This document shows positions 33,640 through 46,100 of a stretch of 64,000 nucleotides of DNA, in pieces. The stretch's first letter is position 1; each line of letters begins with the position of its first letter. The notes below the pieces were generated by a model. That model saw nothing but the letters and a program-made list of their open reading frames with translations, did no database searches and was not told where the DNA came from. This stretch comes from Diphasiastrum complanatum (taxonomy: Eukaryota; Streptophyta; Lycopodiopsida; Lycopodiales; Lycopodiaceae), in assembly GCA_029204225.1 (NCBI GenBank), contig CM055108.1, positions 26,031,303 through 26,095,302 of the forward strand, in the 5' to 3' direction. The translations under genes and the position numbers were made by a program.

Positions 33640-35300
33640 TTGCTATCGATACTGGTGATGCAACCTAATTTCTTCGGATGGGTGAGGATAGACAATGGGT
33701 GTCGAACCTTCACTTGGAGGTACATTATGATGTTGGGTTTTGCTGGGTGCAACGGTAGGGGCTTGGCGTTGGGTTTGTGCACGAGTCAAGACCCATGCTA
33801 GATGAGTTTCGACCGGTACTATCTCAACTTGCACGGAATAGACAGGAGCAGCTGATTTAGATCGGGAAGGACAATCCTTCACATGGTGTTCAATGCCGCA
33901 AATTTCACAAGCTGGTGGAAAGCAAAGTTTAGTTGGGCAGCGAATACTAGATGTTTACCTGTGTAGATAAAACATATGCGTATTGCTGGAAGTTGATGTG
34001 TGGCAAACACAGCTTAGTTAGGATCATAAGTTTGGGCATTGGGGTCAAGTATTTGAGTACTAGGATCATACGCATAATGAACAACTGTCTCAGTGGTGTA
34101 CCCTGGTTGAGTAGTGTCTTCCACATAATAAGTTGTCGGATCGATGGTATTGGGATCGAGATAGTGGACAGCTTGTTGTGGAGCAGGTTGATTAATGACG
34201 AAACTGTTGACGTGGTGGATATTGATTGGGTACAGTTGGTCGTGGTTGATAGATGCCTTGTCGCGGCATGGACTGTTGTGGATTGTAAGCACGATATTGC
34301 CAATAAATGGTTCTTTGGTCTACTGGATAATGGTGTTTTAGTCGGGGACATTCATTGGCAGTGTGGTTCTATGAACAAATAGCACACCATATATTTTCTC
34401 TTCCTGAAAAAAATTTATCAGCGATATGTTTCATGGCGGTTTGGAAATCAGCAGTAAGTTTATCCATGTGGGTTTGTTGAGCTTTCTGCCAAGTTTTCAT
34501 TTATTGTAGAAGTTCGGAGGATTGGGTGGTATTTTTGAGCTTTTGTTGATTAAGACAGTCTGGACTTTTGATGTTTTTTTTTCTGTGATCAAAGTCCACA
34601 TCGGACACCTCGCCTTCTTCATGGATAGCATCAGTCATGACGTCCTTAAGTTGATCATAAAGGTCAACTGGTTTTTGTTCTCGGCAGATATTTTAAGGAA
34701 GTCCAACCAGAAACAAATTGATGGCCATTCTTTCGATGATATATTCGTCAATACATTCTACCTTGCGTTTAAAACGCTCAATGTAGCTCCTAACAAACTC
34801 TTCGTGAAGAATCTTGATATGTGTGATTTGGATGAATGACCTCTGAGTCAATTTAGAAGGTTTGAAGCGCTTGATGGGAGCATCCTTGAGGGTAGTCCAA
34901 GAAGCAAGATCAGGAGCTTCAAGGTTGACATGCCACTCTTTTGCAGTTCCATAGAGCACCGTAGGGAATAGTCTGAGCTTTTCAATTTTAGAGGTGTCTC
35001 CATAGAAGCAGCATGCATTATCAAAGTCTTGGAGAAATCTAATTGGGTCAGATTTTCCATCATACTTTGGCACATTGATGCATGAGATTCTGCGTTCAAG
35101 CCATGGAGGAGCAGGATTGGAAGATTCGGCTCAATCTCGAAACATGATGCAGTATGAGGGGTAGAAAAATAGTACAGGTGATCAGTATAGTACAATACTC
35201 GGCCAAAAAAGGTCAAAAAGATAGTTTTCTTGCAGAATAGAAGATTTTGGCAAAAACTGGAGTTTTCTGTAGTAATAGAATCTGCAGACAAAGGTAGAAA
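33640..35300 (-). pseudogene. gag of gypsy piece H
   Basis: The core frame at 34693-35073 reads PKYDGKSDPIRFLQDFDNAC, then WHVNLEAPDLASWTTLKDAP and VRSYIERFKRKVE, matching the gag core of element A. Downstream come a Tyr/Pro-rich spacer with repeated DPN words (34014-34292) and a knuckle remnant with VKDCPSRSK...VLTRAQTQRQ near 33780-33890, as in A. The parts lie in different frames. H has the same lineage as A and J but runs on the minus strand. Confidence 0.85.
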
Positions 35301-35766
35301 TCGTGGACAGTTTGAAAAATAAATTGACAGTATCCACGAATTCTGACAAGGTCTTTGATAGATCTAGCCTCAATGAAGCCGACAATTTCTAAACCCAAGA
35401 TTTGGTTGAAAAACAAAGGATTTCAACAATATATCAGGGTGTTTTCAAAAAATTTGACCAGAGTCAAAATTTGTGGAGATAATAGAATGACATATCAGTG
35501 TCTGTTATGGTTGCAGACAGCTCAGCAAATTTTGATATACCTGTTTGGTTGAAAAAATGTCAATTGGGTCACTTCTTTCAGAGAAAATGCCCAAATTGAC
35601 ACTTCTGTTGCTTTCCTCCGGCTTGATGGGTTGCTCAAAGCAGCTCGTTTAGGACCTAAAGAGAAGTCTTGTGCTGGATTGTGAAAAAAAAAAATCAGTT
35701 AAGCATACACACAAGCACGTTAGAAATGCGAAAAAGAACAAGAAAGCTAGGTAGAAAATTCTTAAA
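35301..35766. other. Leader of piece H, no gene seen
   Basis: An AT-rich stretch between gag and the primer-binding site. No protein or RNA gene is recognised. Confidence 0.4.
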
Positions 35767-35783
35767 AAATGGCAACAGCGCCA
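35767..35783 (-). other. Primer-binding site of piece H
   Basis: The minus strand reads TGGCGCTGTTGCCATTT just inside the LTR edge at 35785. It differs from the tRNA-Asp complement at one base in the first 15 and diverges after that. Confidence 0.7.
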
Positions 35784-35784
35784 A

Positions 35785-36500
35785 TGTTGGAAGTAAATCT
35801 AGTATATGTGGTGGCTAGATCTACTCACGAATGTAGTATAGGGTAGAAGGGTTTGTCCACTTTCTAAGATCTACTAAAGCTTTCAAAAAAGAACATAAAT
35901 AACGGAAAGGGAACACCAAGGCTTCCCAACTGGTGCTCGAAATGTAAATACAACTAAGTAAGATGTGGCTAAGGCGTACCCAACTAACCACACGTGCAAC
36001 ATAATAGAAACCTTGCTAAGGTGGTACCCAACTAGAAAGAGGGTTAAATTATCTCTAATCTAACACCCAAAGGCAAATAAAAAGAGATTGCAGCTAATAC
36101 TAAGCAATAAGCAATTAAAAGCATGCCACAATAAAAACCAATGAAAGGAGGCAAGAGGAGGCCCGAGCACCTTCCCTCAAGCTATGCACCTTCCAATGGA
36201 AACACAAGGAAATAGAAGGACTTCTCAAATAGAGAGCAATTTTAGCATAATCTCAAAGTGTTGTGTACATGAGAAATACCTCTCCTCTTATAGCAAGGAG
36301 GGCCTTCCATAAGCATCCACTAGCTTATGGGATTAGTTCTAAAGTAGCCATTCTAAGGCCTCTAAAAAAACTTCTAGTTTCGAACTTAGAATTTTAGAAG
36401 TTTCTAACTTGGGACTTAAGATAGCTTAGAATCTTTCTAAGCTTAAGTTTCTTAAGTCTAAGTTCTAATCCTAAGTTTAAGTTAAACATGGTGTGGTGGT
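35785..36500 (-). repeat. Single LTR shared by gypsy pieces I and H
   Basis: The plus-strand edge is TGTTGGAAGTAAATC. It contains ATGTAGTATAGGG, the same tRNA-Asp-like word found in the LTRs of F and J. Internal gypsy sequence in the same orientation lies on both sides: integrase and 3' frames above, primer site and gag below. The right edge is not certain, and the 25-base words CTTACGAAACACATGCCATGGAG (36530) and CTTACAAAACACATGCCACGGAG (36582) repeat beyond it. Confidence 0.6.
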
Positions 36501-36938
36501 AGGAGGTGACATGTGGCGTGTCTACCCATGGACTTACGAAACACATGCCATGGAGTTTATTGGCAAATACTCATACGTGGGCTTACAAAACACATGCCAC
36601 GGAGTTTTAGTTCTTTTTTTATATTTTTCACTGTGTTTGTACAATTTCTAACAAGGCAGAAGCTCCTTCTGCGCTTGATGGTTTTTTCCCTTTGCAGACT
36701 CTTGCTCCTTCTCCTTTGCTGGCAGTGTCTACTCCTCTTCAACCTCTGCTCTAGTTGTTGCTCCATGAGCACATTTGCTGCCTTTCTTATGAGGTGTGAA
36801 CTTCTCTGATGACCTCATGGCTAGCGTAGATGTTTCTGATTGTTCCTCTTCCTGAGCAGCTACGTCTGGTTGGTTATCATCTACAACTGTCTCAATTGTT
36901 CTATCCAGTGGTGGTAAAACTACTTTTAGGTAAGGTCG
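36501..36938 (-). other. Basic tail region after the 3' frames of piece I
   Basis: The minus frame at 36557-36772 is Lys/Arg-rich (KRSRHCQQRRRSKSLQREK). It may be the decayed C-terminal end of the extra protein or random. A purine run lies at about 36700-36725 (minus). Confidence 0.35.
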
Positions 36939-37702
36939 TTAAATTTGGGATTGCATAACATCAAAAAGCAGGTACTCAATGGTGGTAAAGGTCTGTTTCT
37001 TGCTGATTTCTTCATGCAGAAAATTCGCTATCGCGCCAGCCCAACTATAGAGTGCAACTCTTTGCACAAGTGATTCTACCAACAATGAAAAACTAGCATA
37101 GGAATGTGTTTTACCTTTGACCTCTGCTTGTGTGTATACTTGGTCAAGCATGCGCATGCTGCAGCCAAATCCTTGCTCTTGATGATAGCCATCCTTGTTC
37201 TTGTACTTGTTCACCGAGGTATCTAAGAATTGGAGATGTTGAGTGCTCTCTAGCTCCTTCAACTTCTTCATGATTCTGATTGGTCCTTTTGGAACCTGAA
37301 CTCCATTAGGTCTTTGGTGGCCAGAGGCACGATGAACGTGTGGCTACTGCTCCTCAAGAGATTGAAGGAAAACTCCTTCAGGGTAGGGTTGTATCGATTA
37401 TATGCTCCCGTCATCAAGAAGCGGCTCTGATAACCATGGGTCAAAGGGATCTTAAATTCCAATATTTGAAACACTGGTTGTGCTTCCTCATACCACTGCT
37501 GCATTTCATTCATGTCCATTAGGCTTAGGCTTACAAAAACAATGATGCTTCCAACTATAAACTTAAAACCAATAGCAATAGTCATGGTTATGCACTTTCT
37601 CAATCTGCATAATTGCAAAGTGCAGTCAACAAGTACGAACGTAGTTGCAGGGTGGTGATCAGATTGATCGATTGTATGTGTCAAAGCGTTGAGCATGCAC
37701 AA
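36939..37702 (-). CDS. Extra 3' reading frames of gypsy piece I (env position)
   Basis: Two frames lie between integrase and the LTR. The first (37702-37268, 144 codons) has one hydrophobic stretch, KFIVGSIIVFVSLSL, then MNEMQQWYEEAQPVFQILEF. The second (37271-36939, 110 codons) begins MKKLKELESTQHLQF and contains SYASFSLLVESLVQRVALYS. They overlap by ATGA, so they may be one protein split by a frameshift, or two. I recognise no family. Plant Athila and Tat elements can carry extra or env-like frames in this place (family knowledge). The J counterpart at 57527 has a similar position, and any sequence likeness is weak. Confidence 0.5.
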
Positions 37703-38309
37703 GATCGTCAGAGAGTGGAGAGAGCCAGCATTTGGTTACATAAAAAACTCTTGAGATAGAAGTACATTTGCAAACAATCATTTTATATTGGGGTCGACGG
37801 TCGATGACGCTCTCGGCTAATGTATCCGTTGGTTGATGTGATTGATAGATGTGATGCACATGTGAAATTTGGTTGATTTGAACTTCGGTTGATTTGCTCT
37901 TCTGTTGATTTGATCTCGGATAATGTGGCATCTTGCGATGCTTGGTGTCATCTGCGGTTGCTTGCGGTCGCTTTCGGCCAGTTTGGCTATTTGCCGAATA
38001 GAACAGTTAGTCGAATATCAAATAGATTGTTGTGTGAAAAAATGGAACAAACTTGTAAGTACACTAAGTGTGTATTGAAATAAAAGGAATCCATCATTGA
38101 GAAGAAAATAGTAGACATAAAAAATGTTGTGCAATGGATAGAGAGGATGTGTGTGTGTGCTGGAAAAACTTTTTTGCAAAGAAGAGGGGTATAAGAATAT
38201 ACTTCTTGGAAAAGCATGGATATGAATTGCTTACGTAAAACCAAGAAACATGTTACCTATTTCCAAAAGAATATATACATATTTATAGAAAGAAATCACT
38301 GGTTCATGG
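37703..38309. other. Spacer between integrase and the 3' frames of piece I
   Basis: There is no supported gene. The first of the 3' frames may extend upstream in broken form. Confidence 0.35.
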
Positions 38310-38912
38310 TGTATAGAATTTGCGCAATCGAGATCCATTAACCAAAGTGTCTAATGGGATCCCATCTAATTTTTTCAATTGTACAGATCACATTGGTATG
38401 AATCTTGGTGATCACATAAGGCCTTGGAATTTGAGTTTACCTGGTTTAATCTTTCGAGTTCTATAGAGTAGAACTTGATCTCCTTCAGCCAATTCCTTTC
38501 ATCAAATATGATTATCATGCCAGGCCTTCTGTCTATGTTTGTTTACTAGTTGTGCAGGATAACTTAATAACTGGGTTTCATAGAGTTTGTGAGGGATAAG
38601 AAATCGGTGCTTGATGGTTTCTTCTTCACCACATTGCTCGAAATATGCAACTAGTAAAGACGGAATGATAAATTCAACCGACATTACCGCCTCTTGGCCG
38701 TAAACCAGCTGAAAGGGTGTCATCTTCATGAATCTACGTGGTGTGATTTTGAAAGCCCAAATAGCTGAATATAGATTTGCCTCCCAATTGTTTCGACTGG
38801 CTTCAACTAATTTGGTCAAAATGCGACAGATGATCTTGTTTGAGGATTCTACTAACCCGTTGCATCGAGGATAGTATGGGGTAGTTTTGCAATGTTTCAC
38901 AAAGTAATGGGC
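38310..38912 (-). pseudogene. Integrase C-terminal part of gypsy piece I
   Basis: The minus frame reads KTTPYYPRCNGLVESSNKII, with the catalytic Glu in VESSNK. It continues with [35 protein letters not shown] and KHRFLIPHKLYETQ. Past a stop near 38502, RTRKIKPGKLKFQG and LKKLDGIPLDTLVNGSRLRK give the end of pol down to about 38310, in shifted frames. The upstream part is cut at about 38912 by a plus-strand copia fragment. Confidence 0.9.
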
Positions 38913-38985
38913 AAGAGCAAAAAGGACAAGAAGAAGATAAAGTGTTTCTTTTGTGGCCCAAGAGAAGGACAATCAAGACAATCTT
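38912..38985 (+). pseudogene. Copia gag zinc-knuckle fragment
   Basis: The plus frame reads KSKKDKKKIKCFFCGPREGQ, like the copia gag knuckle CFFCGKxGH, which binds RNA. The His is lost. It abuts the broken integrase of piece I. The 380 bases after it show no gene. Confidence 0.55.
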
Positions 38986-40006
38986 GTGCTTGAGGAGGAG
39001 GAAGAAGGCAATCTATCTTTGATGGTATCCTCACCACAAACATCTCAATCGTTGGCAAATTGACTCTCTGCTCTTTCGTTGTGATCTGCTCGTTGGCAGA
39101 CTTTCATGCACAGCTATGGTATTCTTGCTTTCTTACTCTATTCGCTACGTCTCTCTTTGTTTCTTACAGATCTTTGTATTCACTATCTCTCTTTCTTTTG
39201 TAATGATCCAGAGAGGATTGTTTTATACCTCCACTATGTGGAGTTTACAAGATAGCTAAACGTAAAATCACAAGACTAGTTAACGCTAAACAACTAGTTA
39301 GTTAGTCTCCATCGTTGTTATTCATCTCAACTGGGCATGAAGCCCGTTGAGCTGCCAATTGGCAGCGCGTAAGATTTCTCTTCGTTTGTTTTGTTCTTTG
39401 CGTTTCTTTTCATAGTTTTCATTATGCGCCCCTTTTGCGGTTTGCGGTCCTGGAGGTGTGTTTACGATTCACGATTGATTCGCAAATCATTTGTGCTTCA
39501 AGTCAAAGACACGTTGACTGTCGTGAATTGTTATCGTTCGACCTTCGTGTCTTGTTCATGCTGCGACAAAGTTGCAGGAGTTCACCATTTCTGACAACAC
39601 AAGTAGTCTAGATCTTAATGGTGGTCTTGTCCGCTGACTTGATTCAGGCTGTTCATTCGAAAGGTGTGGTTATGGGAGATATTGCTCATCAAAATTTTCA
39701 GTATCCATGGTCAGTACAAAATAGTATGATAACACTACTTGTCTATCCTCCCTGCATAGAGAGTGGTTGGGAATAGGACTGTGGTGGATGAAAATGGGTT
39801 GGTAAAAGTAAAAAAGTAAAAAATTTTGGTTAATGCAAAGCGTGAAACAAGTGGGTGAAGAAAAAAATAGTCGGTTTATTGTAATAAAGTGCTGCAAAGA
39901 TAGGTTGTTTGACTGCTTAGTAAAGGTTTTGAGCAAGAGGCTGTGATTGAGCGGAGCGGTCAACACTGGTAGAAGATTGATTAACCGAGAATACAAAGAG
40001 CCAACA
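38986..40006 (+). other. Copia and gypsy LTR remnants, no gene
   Basis: T-rich and pyrimidine-rich sequence. The part before 40006 is the end of a plus-strand gypsy LTR, because a tRNA-Asp-type primer site follows it. GCTGTGATTGAGCGG at 39942 repeats the word near 6705. Confidence 0.45.
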
Positions 40007-40008
40007 TT

Positions 40009-40019
40009 TGGCGCCGTTG
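40009..40019 (+). other. Primer-binding site of a gypsy remnant (tRNA-Asp type)
   Basis: TGGCGCCGTTG sits two bases after the LTR end CCAACA, the same spacing as in elements A and F. No gag follows. Confidence 0.7.
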
Positions 40020-41100
40020 ATGAATCGCTTACATTTACATGAAACGATCAGCTTTCAATAGCAATGAAACAACCAGCAATATTGCTTGTTCCAAACAGAC
40101 TTCAATTCATCGTTATTTCCACAGTAAGTGGAAGATGGCAACCATAATTCAACAAACTTATTCTAAGCATTCAACATCATAACTCCGGCATGTCATCATG
40201 AGTAACTCAGATAAGATCTTACGAGTTCTCCATTCACAAACAACAGATTTATAACCTCAGATCTATGATTTCACACTTATACAACAAATAAACTCTCCTT
40301 ACAATTCATCTCGGTTAAACAGTAGAATATCACAAACACTCAATACACAATTATATGCAACAGAAGTACACAAAACTGATAAGAACCAAGGATTCTCATT
40401 CCAATGACAATAGCTTCTTTACAAACTCTATGCATCAAATGAGCATTCACACAACAACTCTGCTCTGATCATCAACACACAAATCGGCCATCCTTCTCTG
40501 AATTGCCCGATTCCGATCGACTGACTGATCTCTAGACTACTCGTTCTCTACACACTGCTTCTCAGTCATCAACTCACTCTCATCAACTCACGAACTCCAT
40601 GACTTGTTAGCCTCGTCGCTAACTTTTGTCTTTTCATCTCGTGGTGGTGTCTGGCTACTTCGTGTGTTTCTCTTTTCTATCTTCTCTTTCTTTTACCCGC
40701 CATTTTGTTTCTTGGCTGTCGCTGTCTACAACTGAATAATGTTTTTTAGCTTTCCACTCTCATGTCACATCCAACTAACTCTCAAGTAACTAGCTTGCGA
40801 GTTAGTTACTTTAAAAACTCGAATCAACCGACACCAGAAATATTCCTTCGGCTGATTGTGATAATGGTAGAGAATCTACCAATATTTGAGGAAGTTGTTG
40901 ATCAAGTATCAAGATTGTTGATCAGTGGCATACTATCCCACTGATTCCTGATGTCGTTTCAAAGGCGACCAGATTTTATCGATGCAATCTGAATGGTACA
41001 GATCTGCGCATTGAGCAGAAAAGATGTACTCATCTATGATATCAAAATTGAGCTTACAATCAAGTTCTTTCTTGAGCACTATCTATTTTCCAGATTAGCG
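40020..41100 (+). other. Gypsy leader remnant and copia flank, no gene
   Basis: Nothing protein-like survives beyond short frames. A copia-type LTR follows at 41101. Confidence 0.4.
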
Positions 41101-41325
41101 TGTTGGCATTAGAGAGGTGTTCTCTTCTCACAAAGGAACTAGCTACTGCTAGATCCATCTTTCTTCCTTGAGCTCTTCTCACTGAGTGTTGCATTTAGGA
41201 TTCTCTTTGTGTATGTCTGTATATGTCTATGATCCAATACATATATTATGCTGGATTAGATTACAAGATTGATTAGCTAAGTTTAAGCTAGGCATCCGTT
41301 TAAGTACATTTCTGTTGATGTTGCA
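41101..41325 (+). repeat. Copia-type LTR, probably solo
   Basis: It begins TGTTGGCATTAGAG and ends TTGATGTTGCA, resembling the LTR at 5465-5774. No clear target duplication is seen, and no copia genes flank it. Confidence 0.5.
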
Positions 41326-43185
41326 TGGCGGCGGTGGATCGTGGTAGTTTGAAAAACTTCACGCCTTAGCTGATAGTCGTCCTCACCCTTGAGTGTCGAC
41401 CTACCCCGAAGTGTCGACCTTCTGAGTATGTGGTGAAAAAGCCGAAGGTTGGTTGAAAACAAAATCTTGTTTCATTTTACACCTACTGTCGCCTTTTATC
41501 AAAATGCGAAAAACGCGAAAAATTATGAACTGTGCGAAAAACAGTTCAAATATGCAGACTGTGCAAAAACTATTTAAAATATGCAACAGTCTAAAAATAC
41601 AAGGAAAAATATTGAGGCTTTAAAATAGAAACTCAATGTTTCTTCAAATTACAACATAAGGATAGTTGAAACTAGAACATAAAGGTTGGTTGCCAACCTC
41701 TTATATCAATAAGATGTAAAGAGAATTGATGTATCGACCTTAAGTGTTTTCCATTCTATCTTTATAAAGTTTAAATTTGGATTACAAATGTTATTATGAA
41801 ATCTTTTTGTTAGTGCCATTTTAGTACCCTTGCCATGTAAATTTTCATTTACATGGAGCACCCTTTTCTTCGATGTTGCAAATGCATAGTTGCTCCATAA
41901 GTACAATGGAATCACACTTCAAGATTGCTTTACTGCTTCTAGATTGCTTGCATTAGCCCATTGGTTTTGAGTTGCCACTTCAACTCCACTTACCAAATAA
42001 GGGAGAGCACCCAATATTTGCAATTGAGTTGCCCCCACCCGAGCAAGGGGAACTGACACAAAATGACAACTAAAGCTTGGTCTAAATGGGGAATGCCTTA
42101 GTGGATACATTACCTTGAAAAAGAACTTTACTTGGCCTCTTAGGTACTAATTCAGAGTTGATCTTAGCTAGCAAGACAAGTTATACGAGTCAATATGTTG
42201 TAAGCTCAAACCTTAAAAGATTGGATTGGATGCTGGAGAGATTGAATTTGGAGACTATCCAACTTAAAATTTTGTCTTGATTTTTCCTTGCAATCAAGTG
42301 TGGTAATTTTGTTGCTTAAGAATATGGAGCAATCATAGATGGAACCAGAAAATATAATTAAGCCTCTTGGATGATACGTGGAAAGATAAATCTCTCTTGC
42401 GGGAAATTTTTCAATCTTACTTGACATGTGACTTTTGCTCAAGATCTTCATGACCAGCATTATGACTTTCATAATATGCTTCTAAGTGCACATTATTTAG
42501 TTTATAAGATGTCATTGAGCTCAGATGCAAAGGTCCTTGGAACCCAAATCTCTACTTTCTAAAGGGTGCAAATTGAAAGCAAGATCGGAGAGTAGATAAG
42601 AGTAGCATCAATATTTTCAAAAAATTTGTTTCATCCTCAACTTCTCGGAATGCTCAGAGTCTGGAGATATTGCAGTGCATAAGCATTCCCTTTGAGTGCA
42701 GTTGAAGAGGTCCGGAGGGCGTGATTCAGTCTTGATTGTCAGGGACTGATTCCTGAGAAAATGAAAATTGTTTGACTTGTGCCTTTGAATCTCTCTATTG
42801 GATTGCAGCTTGCCATTACTATAGAGTATCACATTTATTTTTAAAATTTGTGCATTGTAATTTGTTCTGGTCCACATCCACAAAAGCAAATAACTTCTAA
42901 AGCTGTCAAATTTGAAGAGAACAATGGTCGAGTACATACATTAACAGCACCAGAAAGTTATTTAATTTCTATAGAAAACCTGGGTAAAGTAGAAAGCTCA
43001 TAAGTAATGCACATATGAATACTAATTCCAATCAAAACCAACAGAAATTACAAGCATGCTAGAGGCTAAGGTCATAAAATAGAACTATGGAGCGATTTAT
43101 CTTCGATGACCATGAGGAAATCTGGTTTCACGGCAAGGACACCTCTGCTGTAACATATTTTGCATGTGACAGAGCCAATCTGGGC
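41326..43185. other. Region downstream of the tetraspanin gene, no gene seen
   Basis: AT-rich with short open frames of no recognisable family. The word AGTGTCGACCT occurs twice at 41391-41420. A possible poly(A) signal for the tetraspanin transcript (AATAAA on the minus strand) lies near 42835. The tetraspanin 3' untranslated region should occupy the part next to 43185. Confidence 0.5.
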
Positions 43186-46100
43186 TCAAAAGTAACCTTT
43201 CCCATAATTATCTGAGTAATACCCTTCGCGTCGTGCATTGCGAAATGCCGCACAGCCAACAGAATAGATCACAATAAGTAGGATGAGAGCAACGATGTTC
43301 ACAGCTGCCACTTTACGCCAATCATGCTTTATGTTGTAGAGAACACCAGCCCTGCATGAATTGCAGCTGAAACAAAGCTGATGTTGATCATTGCTCCATG
43401 TGTTGCAGTCAGGATCGGCATATGGACTTACAGCAGATACCCACATTGTTGCATTCTGGAAAGTGTAGCCGCAAGCTGTGGGTGGCTTGCAACAACCAGA
43501 CTGTAACATTTCCCGACAAGTGTACTCATCAGCTCAGAATAATGCATAATCATTACAACTGACATTAAACAAAAGCATATGATATGAGCAATAATAGTAA
43601 ATGTGACATGAGATAATGCGATTGTCTTCCTGAATATTGCCTGTATGACTGCTGTGCCTTTGGAAGCAACAAAGATTGTCTAATTTGCAAAAAAATAATC
43701 AAATAATTTTCCTTCGAGAAACAAGACCATGAAAATTTTACATGAACCGACGATTGCAAACAAAGAGCATAAGCCTACAAAATGACAATTCCAGTGTTGA
43801 AATTTGTAAGTTTTGAATGTCTTTTGATATGTCGGTGTAATGCTTCTTCCACAGTCACTTCCCTCTTTCATTCTTTAACTTTCTATAATCCATTATACTC
43901 CTGAAAGAAATAAATGAATTCAAATGAAACCCAAAAATGGTACAGCATAATATCGTAGGAAAGTAGCATAATGGCATAAAAAATTAACCTAGAGATAAGC
44001 ATTTCAAGGCCATTTAGGCATGCGAGATGAATCACAATTTTCTATAAGCTAATCAAGGACATTGTGCATGTTACACAAAGATATAAGTTCATCTGAGATT
44101 TCAACCTGAGTTTTTGCCAGCTAGAATGTGGAGAAAAACATGAAGCAAATTGGAGCCAGTAAGTAGATCTCATTCATCTTAATCGCCAATTGAAAGCGGT
44201 TTTTAAGAATGCCCATGAAAAAGGCATTCATTAACTTAAAAGATCCAGCTTGGTGATTTAAAATTTGAAGCATAAATATAACAGAATTCGTTCAAAAACA
44301 AAAACTGGTACACAACATCAAAGAGCCAGTTTACAGTTTGATAGTTGCACAAATTTAGCTTTTGATTTCCACCTAATTATTATTAACTCTTTAAGATTCA
44401 AAGACAATGTGAAAACAGAAAAAATGAATAAGTCACCTAGAATGAGAGGTCATCTCAGCCTTGGCAGCAAAGCATTGGTACATGTGGCATTTGTTTGCTG
44501 ATTAAGATATCAAATAAAACAATGTTGCCGAAACTTAGATGTGCTTTAAAGTCTATTTTTCATCTCCTTGGATAGGATCTTAGAAGCCCGTTCCGAACAT
44601 TCCGTACATTCTGGAACGTTCCTGGTCGGAATGATATTGATATACATTTAATTATTTTAATTATTTATCTTAATTAAATCCTTTGTTAAAAAAATGTAAT
44701 TTTTAATTTTTTTTTTTGGGCATCGTTCTGTTCTGGAACGCGTTCCAGAACGCATTCTGTTCCGGAATGGGCAACTAAGGATAGGATCAATATGAAAGAA
44801 AATTGCTGTAATTTTTAATCACACACGAGCTAAATCTCCTCAAATGAAATAAAACAAATTATAAACCATCTCCACCCTTTTCTCACTGACTTAGGCTTAT
44901 GCACAACATAGTTTTTGAACTACAGCTGCAGAGTAATCAAGGGGGGCCAAAAGAGTGACATAGATCCCTATTAGCCATCTATAATTCAATGCAGGACGCA
45001 GCATCTATACTGAACTAAAACTTGGAATAAGGCTCAAACTCTAAACTTTAAATCGTCGAATATCAGGATATATGTCTCCATAAGTTCCATGTAGTCAGAT
45101 CACAGTAAATCTGGCCGGCATAATGCCTTGTAATCAAGTTGAATAAGTAAATTTGTGCTTTACCCTAAGTGTTTAAGCAGTGGGCACCTGCTGATACTAG
45201 ATCTGTGGAAAAACTATATAGTGTTCCATCAAGCACTACTAACTTGCATCTCATATTGTGTTCAAAGAGTATATGGTTTGAATGCTTGAACCTAACCCCA
45301 ATTAACTCTATAGACTTTCAGTAGATATTGACATCCAACAGTGAATTATTGTACAATGGCACATCCCCAGTTTATTTCTTAGGTCAAGATCCCAATTATC
45401 TAGAGAGTGAAAGTAAAGTCACATTATCACACCTATTTCCAAAGTTATGTCAGATTAAGGACCATACTCAAGTACTTTTCCAACATGATGGCAGGTTCAT
45501 ACATTATTTGGGCACAGGCCAAACAAGGCCACAAGTGTCCCTCTCAAGAAATTCACCACTATCAAGCTGCAGGCTAGATGTGGAAGTTGCTGGAGTTGAA
45601 AAAGCTCAATATAATCTTTATGCGCTATTTGAGAGACTTATGGTCCTAGGTGCACAAAAGGGAGTTGGAACTAATATAAAGGGAAGGTGTCTCCAACCAT
45701 ACTTGCATCTGAAGAACCAGTTTCTGGATATAAGCATGTGGCATCGTGGATAGAGCAAGCTTTTCTTTGGCTGAAATGTTCGAAAGAGTCTACTACCTTT
45801 CCCCAACCTGCCAATGAAAGAGGACTGTCTTAACAGCATCAACTCTTGAAAGAGCTAAATTAGTTGCCCTGTGATTTAATTTGTTTGTTAGAAGGAAGAA
45901 ATTTCATAAATTTTGTGATAAGAAGGTTGAAAATACACCCCTGAACCTTGGCTTTTAGCTCCTTTCTCCTTTTTTTACTCGCATTCTACCATTACTATTT
46001 AGGCAAGAACCTAGTAAGCAATGTTTGATATACTTTGTACTAGCTTAAGACAAGTTTCCTATTAAAGCTGTAAAGTGGAGCTCTTCCCGAATTTTGTGTT

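Noticed and set aside
45328-45753. 141-codon frame in the tetraspanin intron
   Set aside because: No recognisable family and no splice or start context. An open frame of this length is expected by chance in 4 kb.
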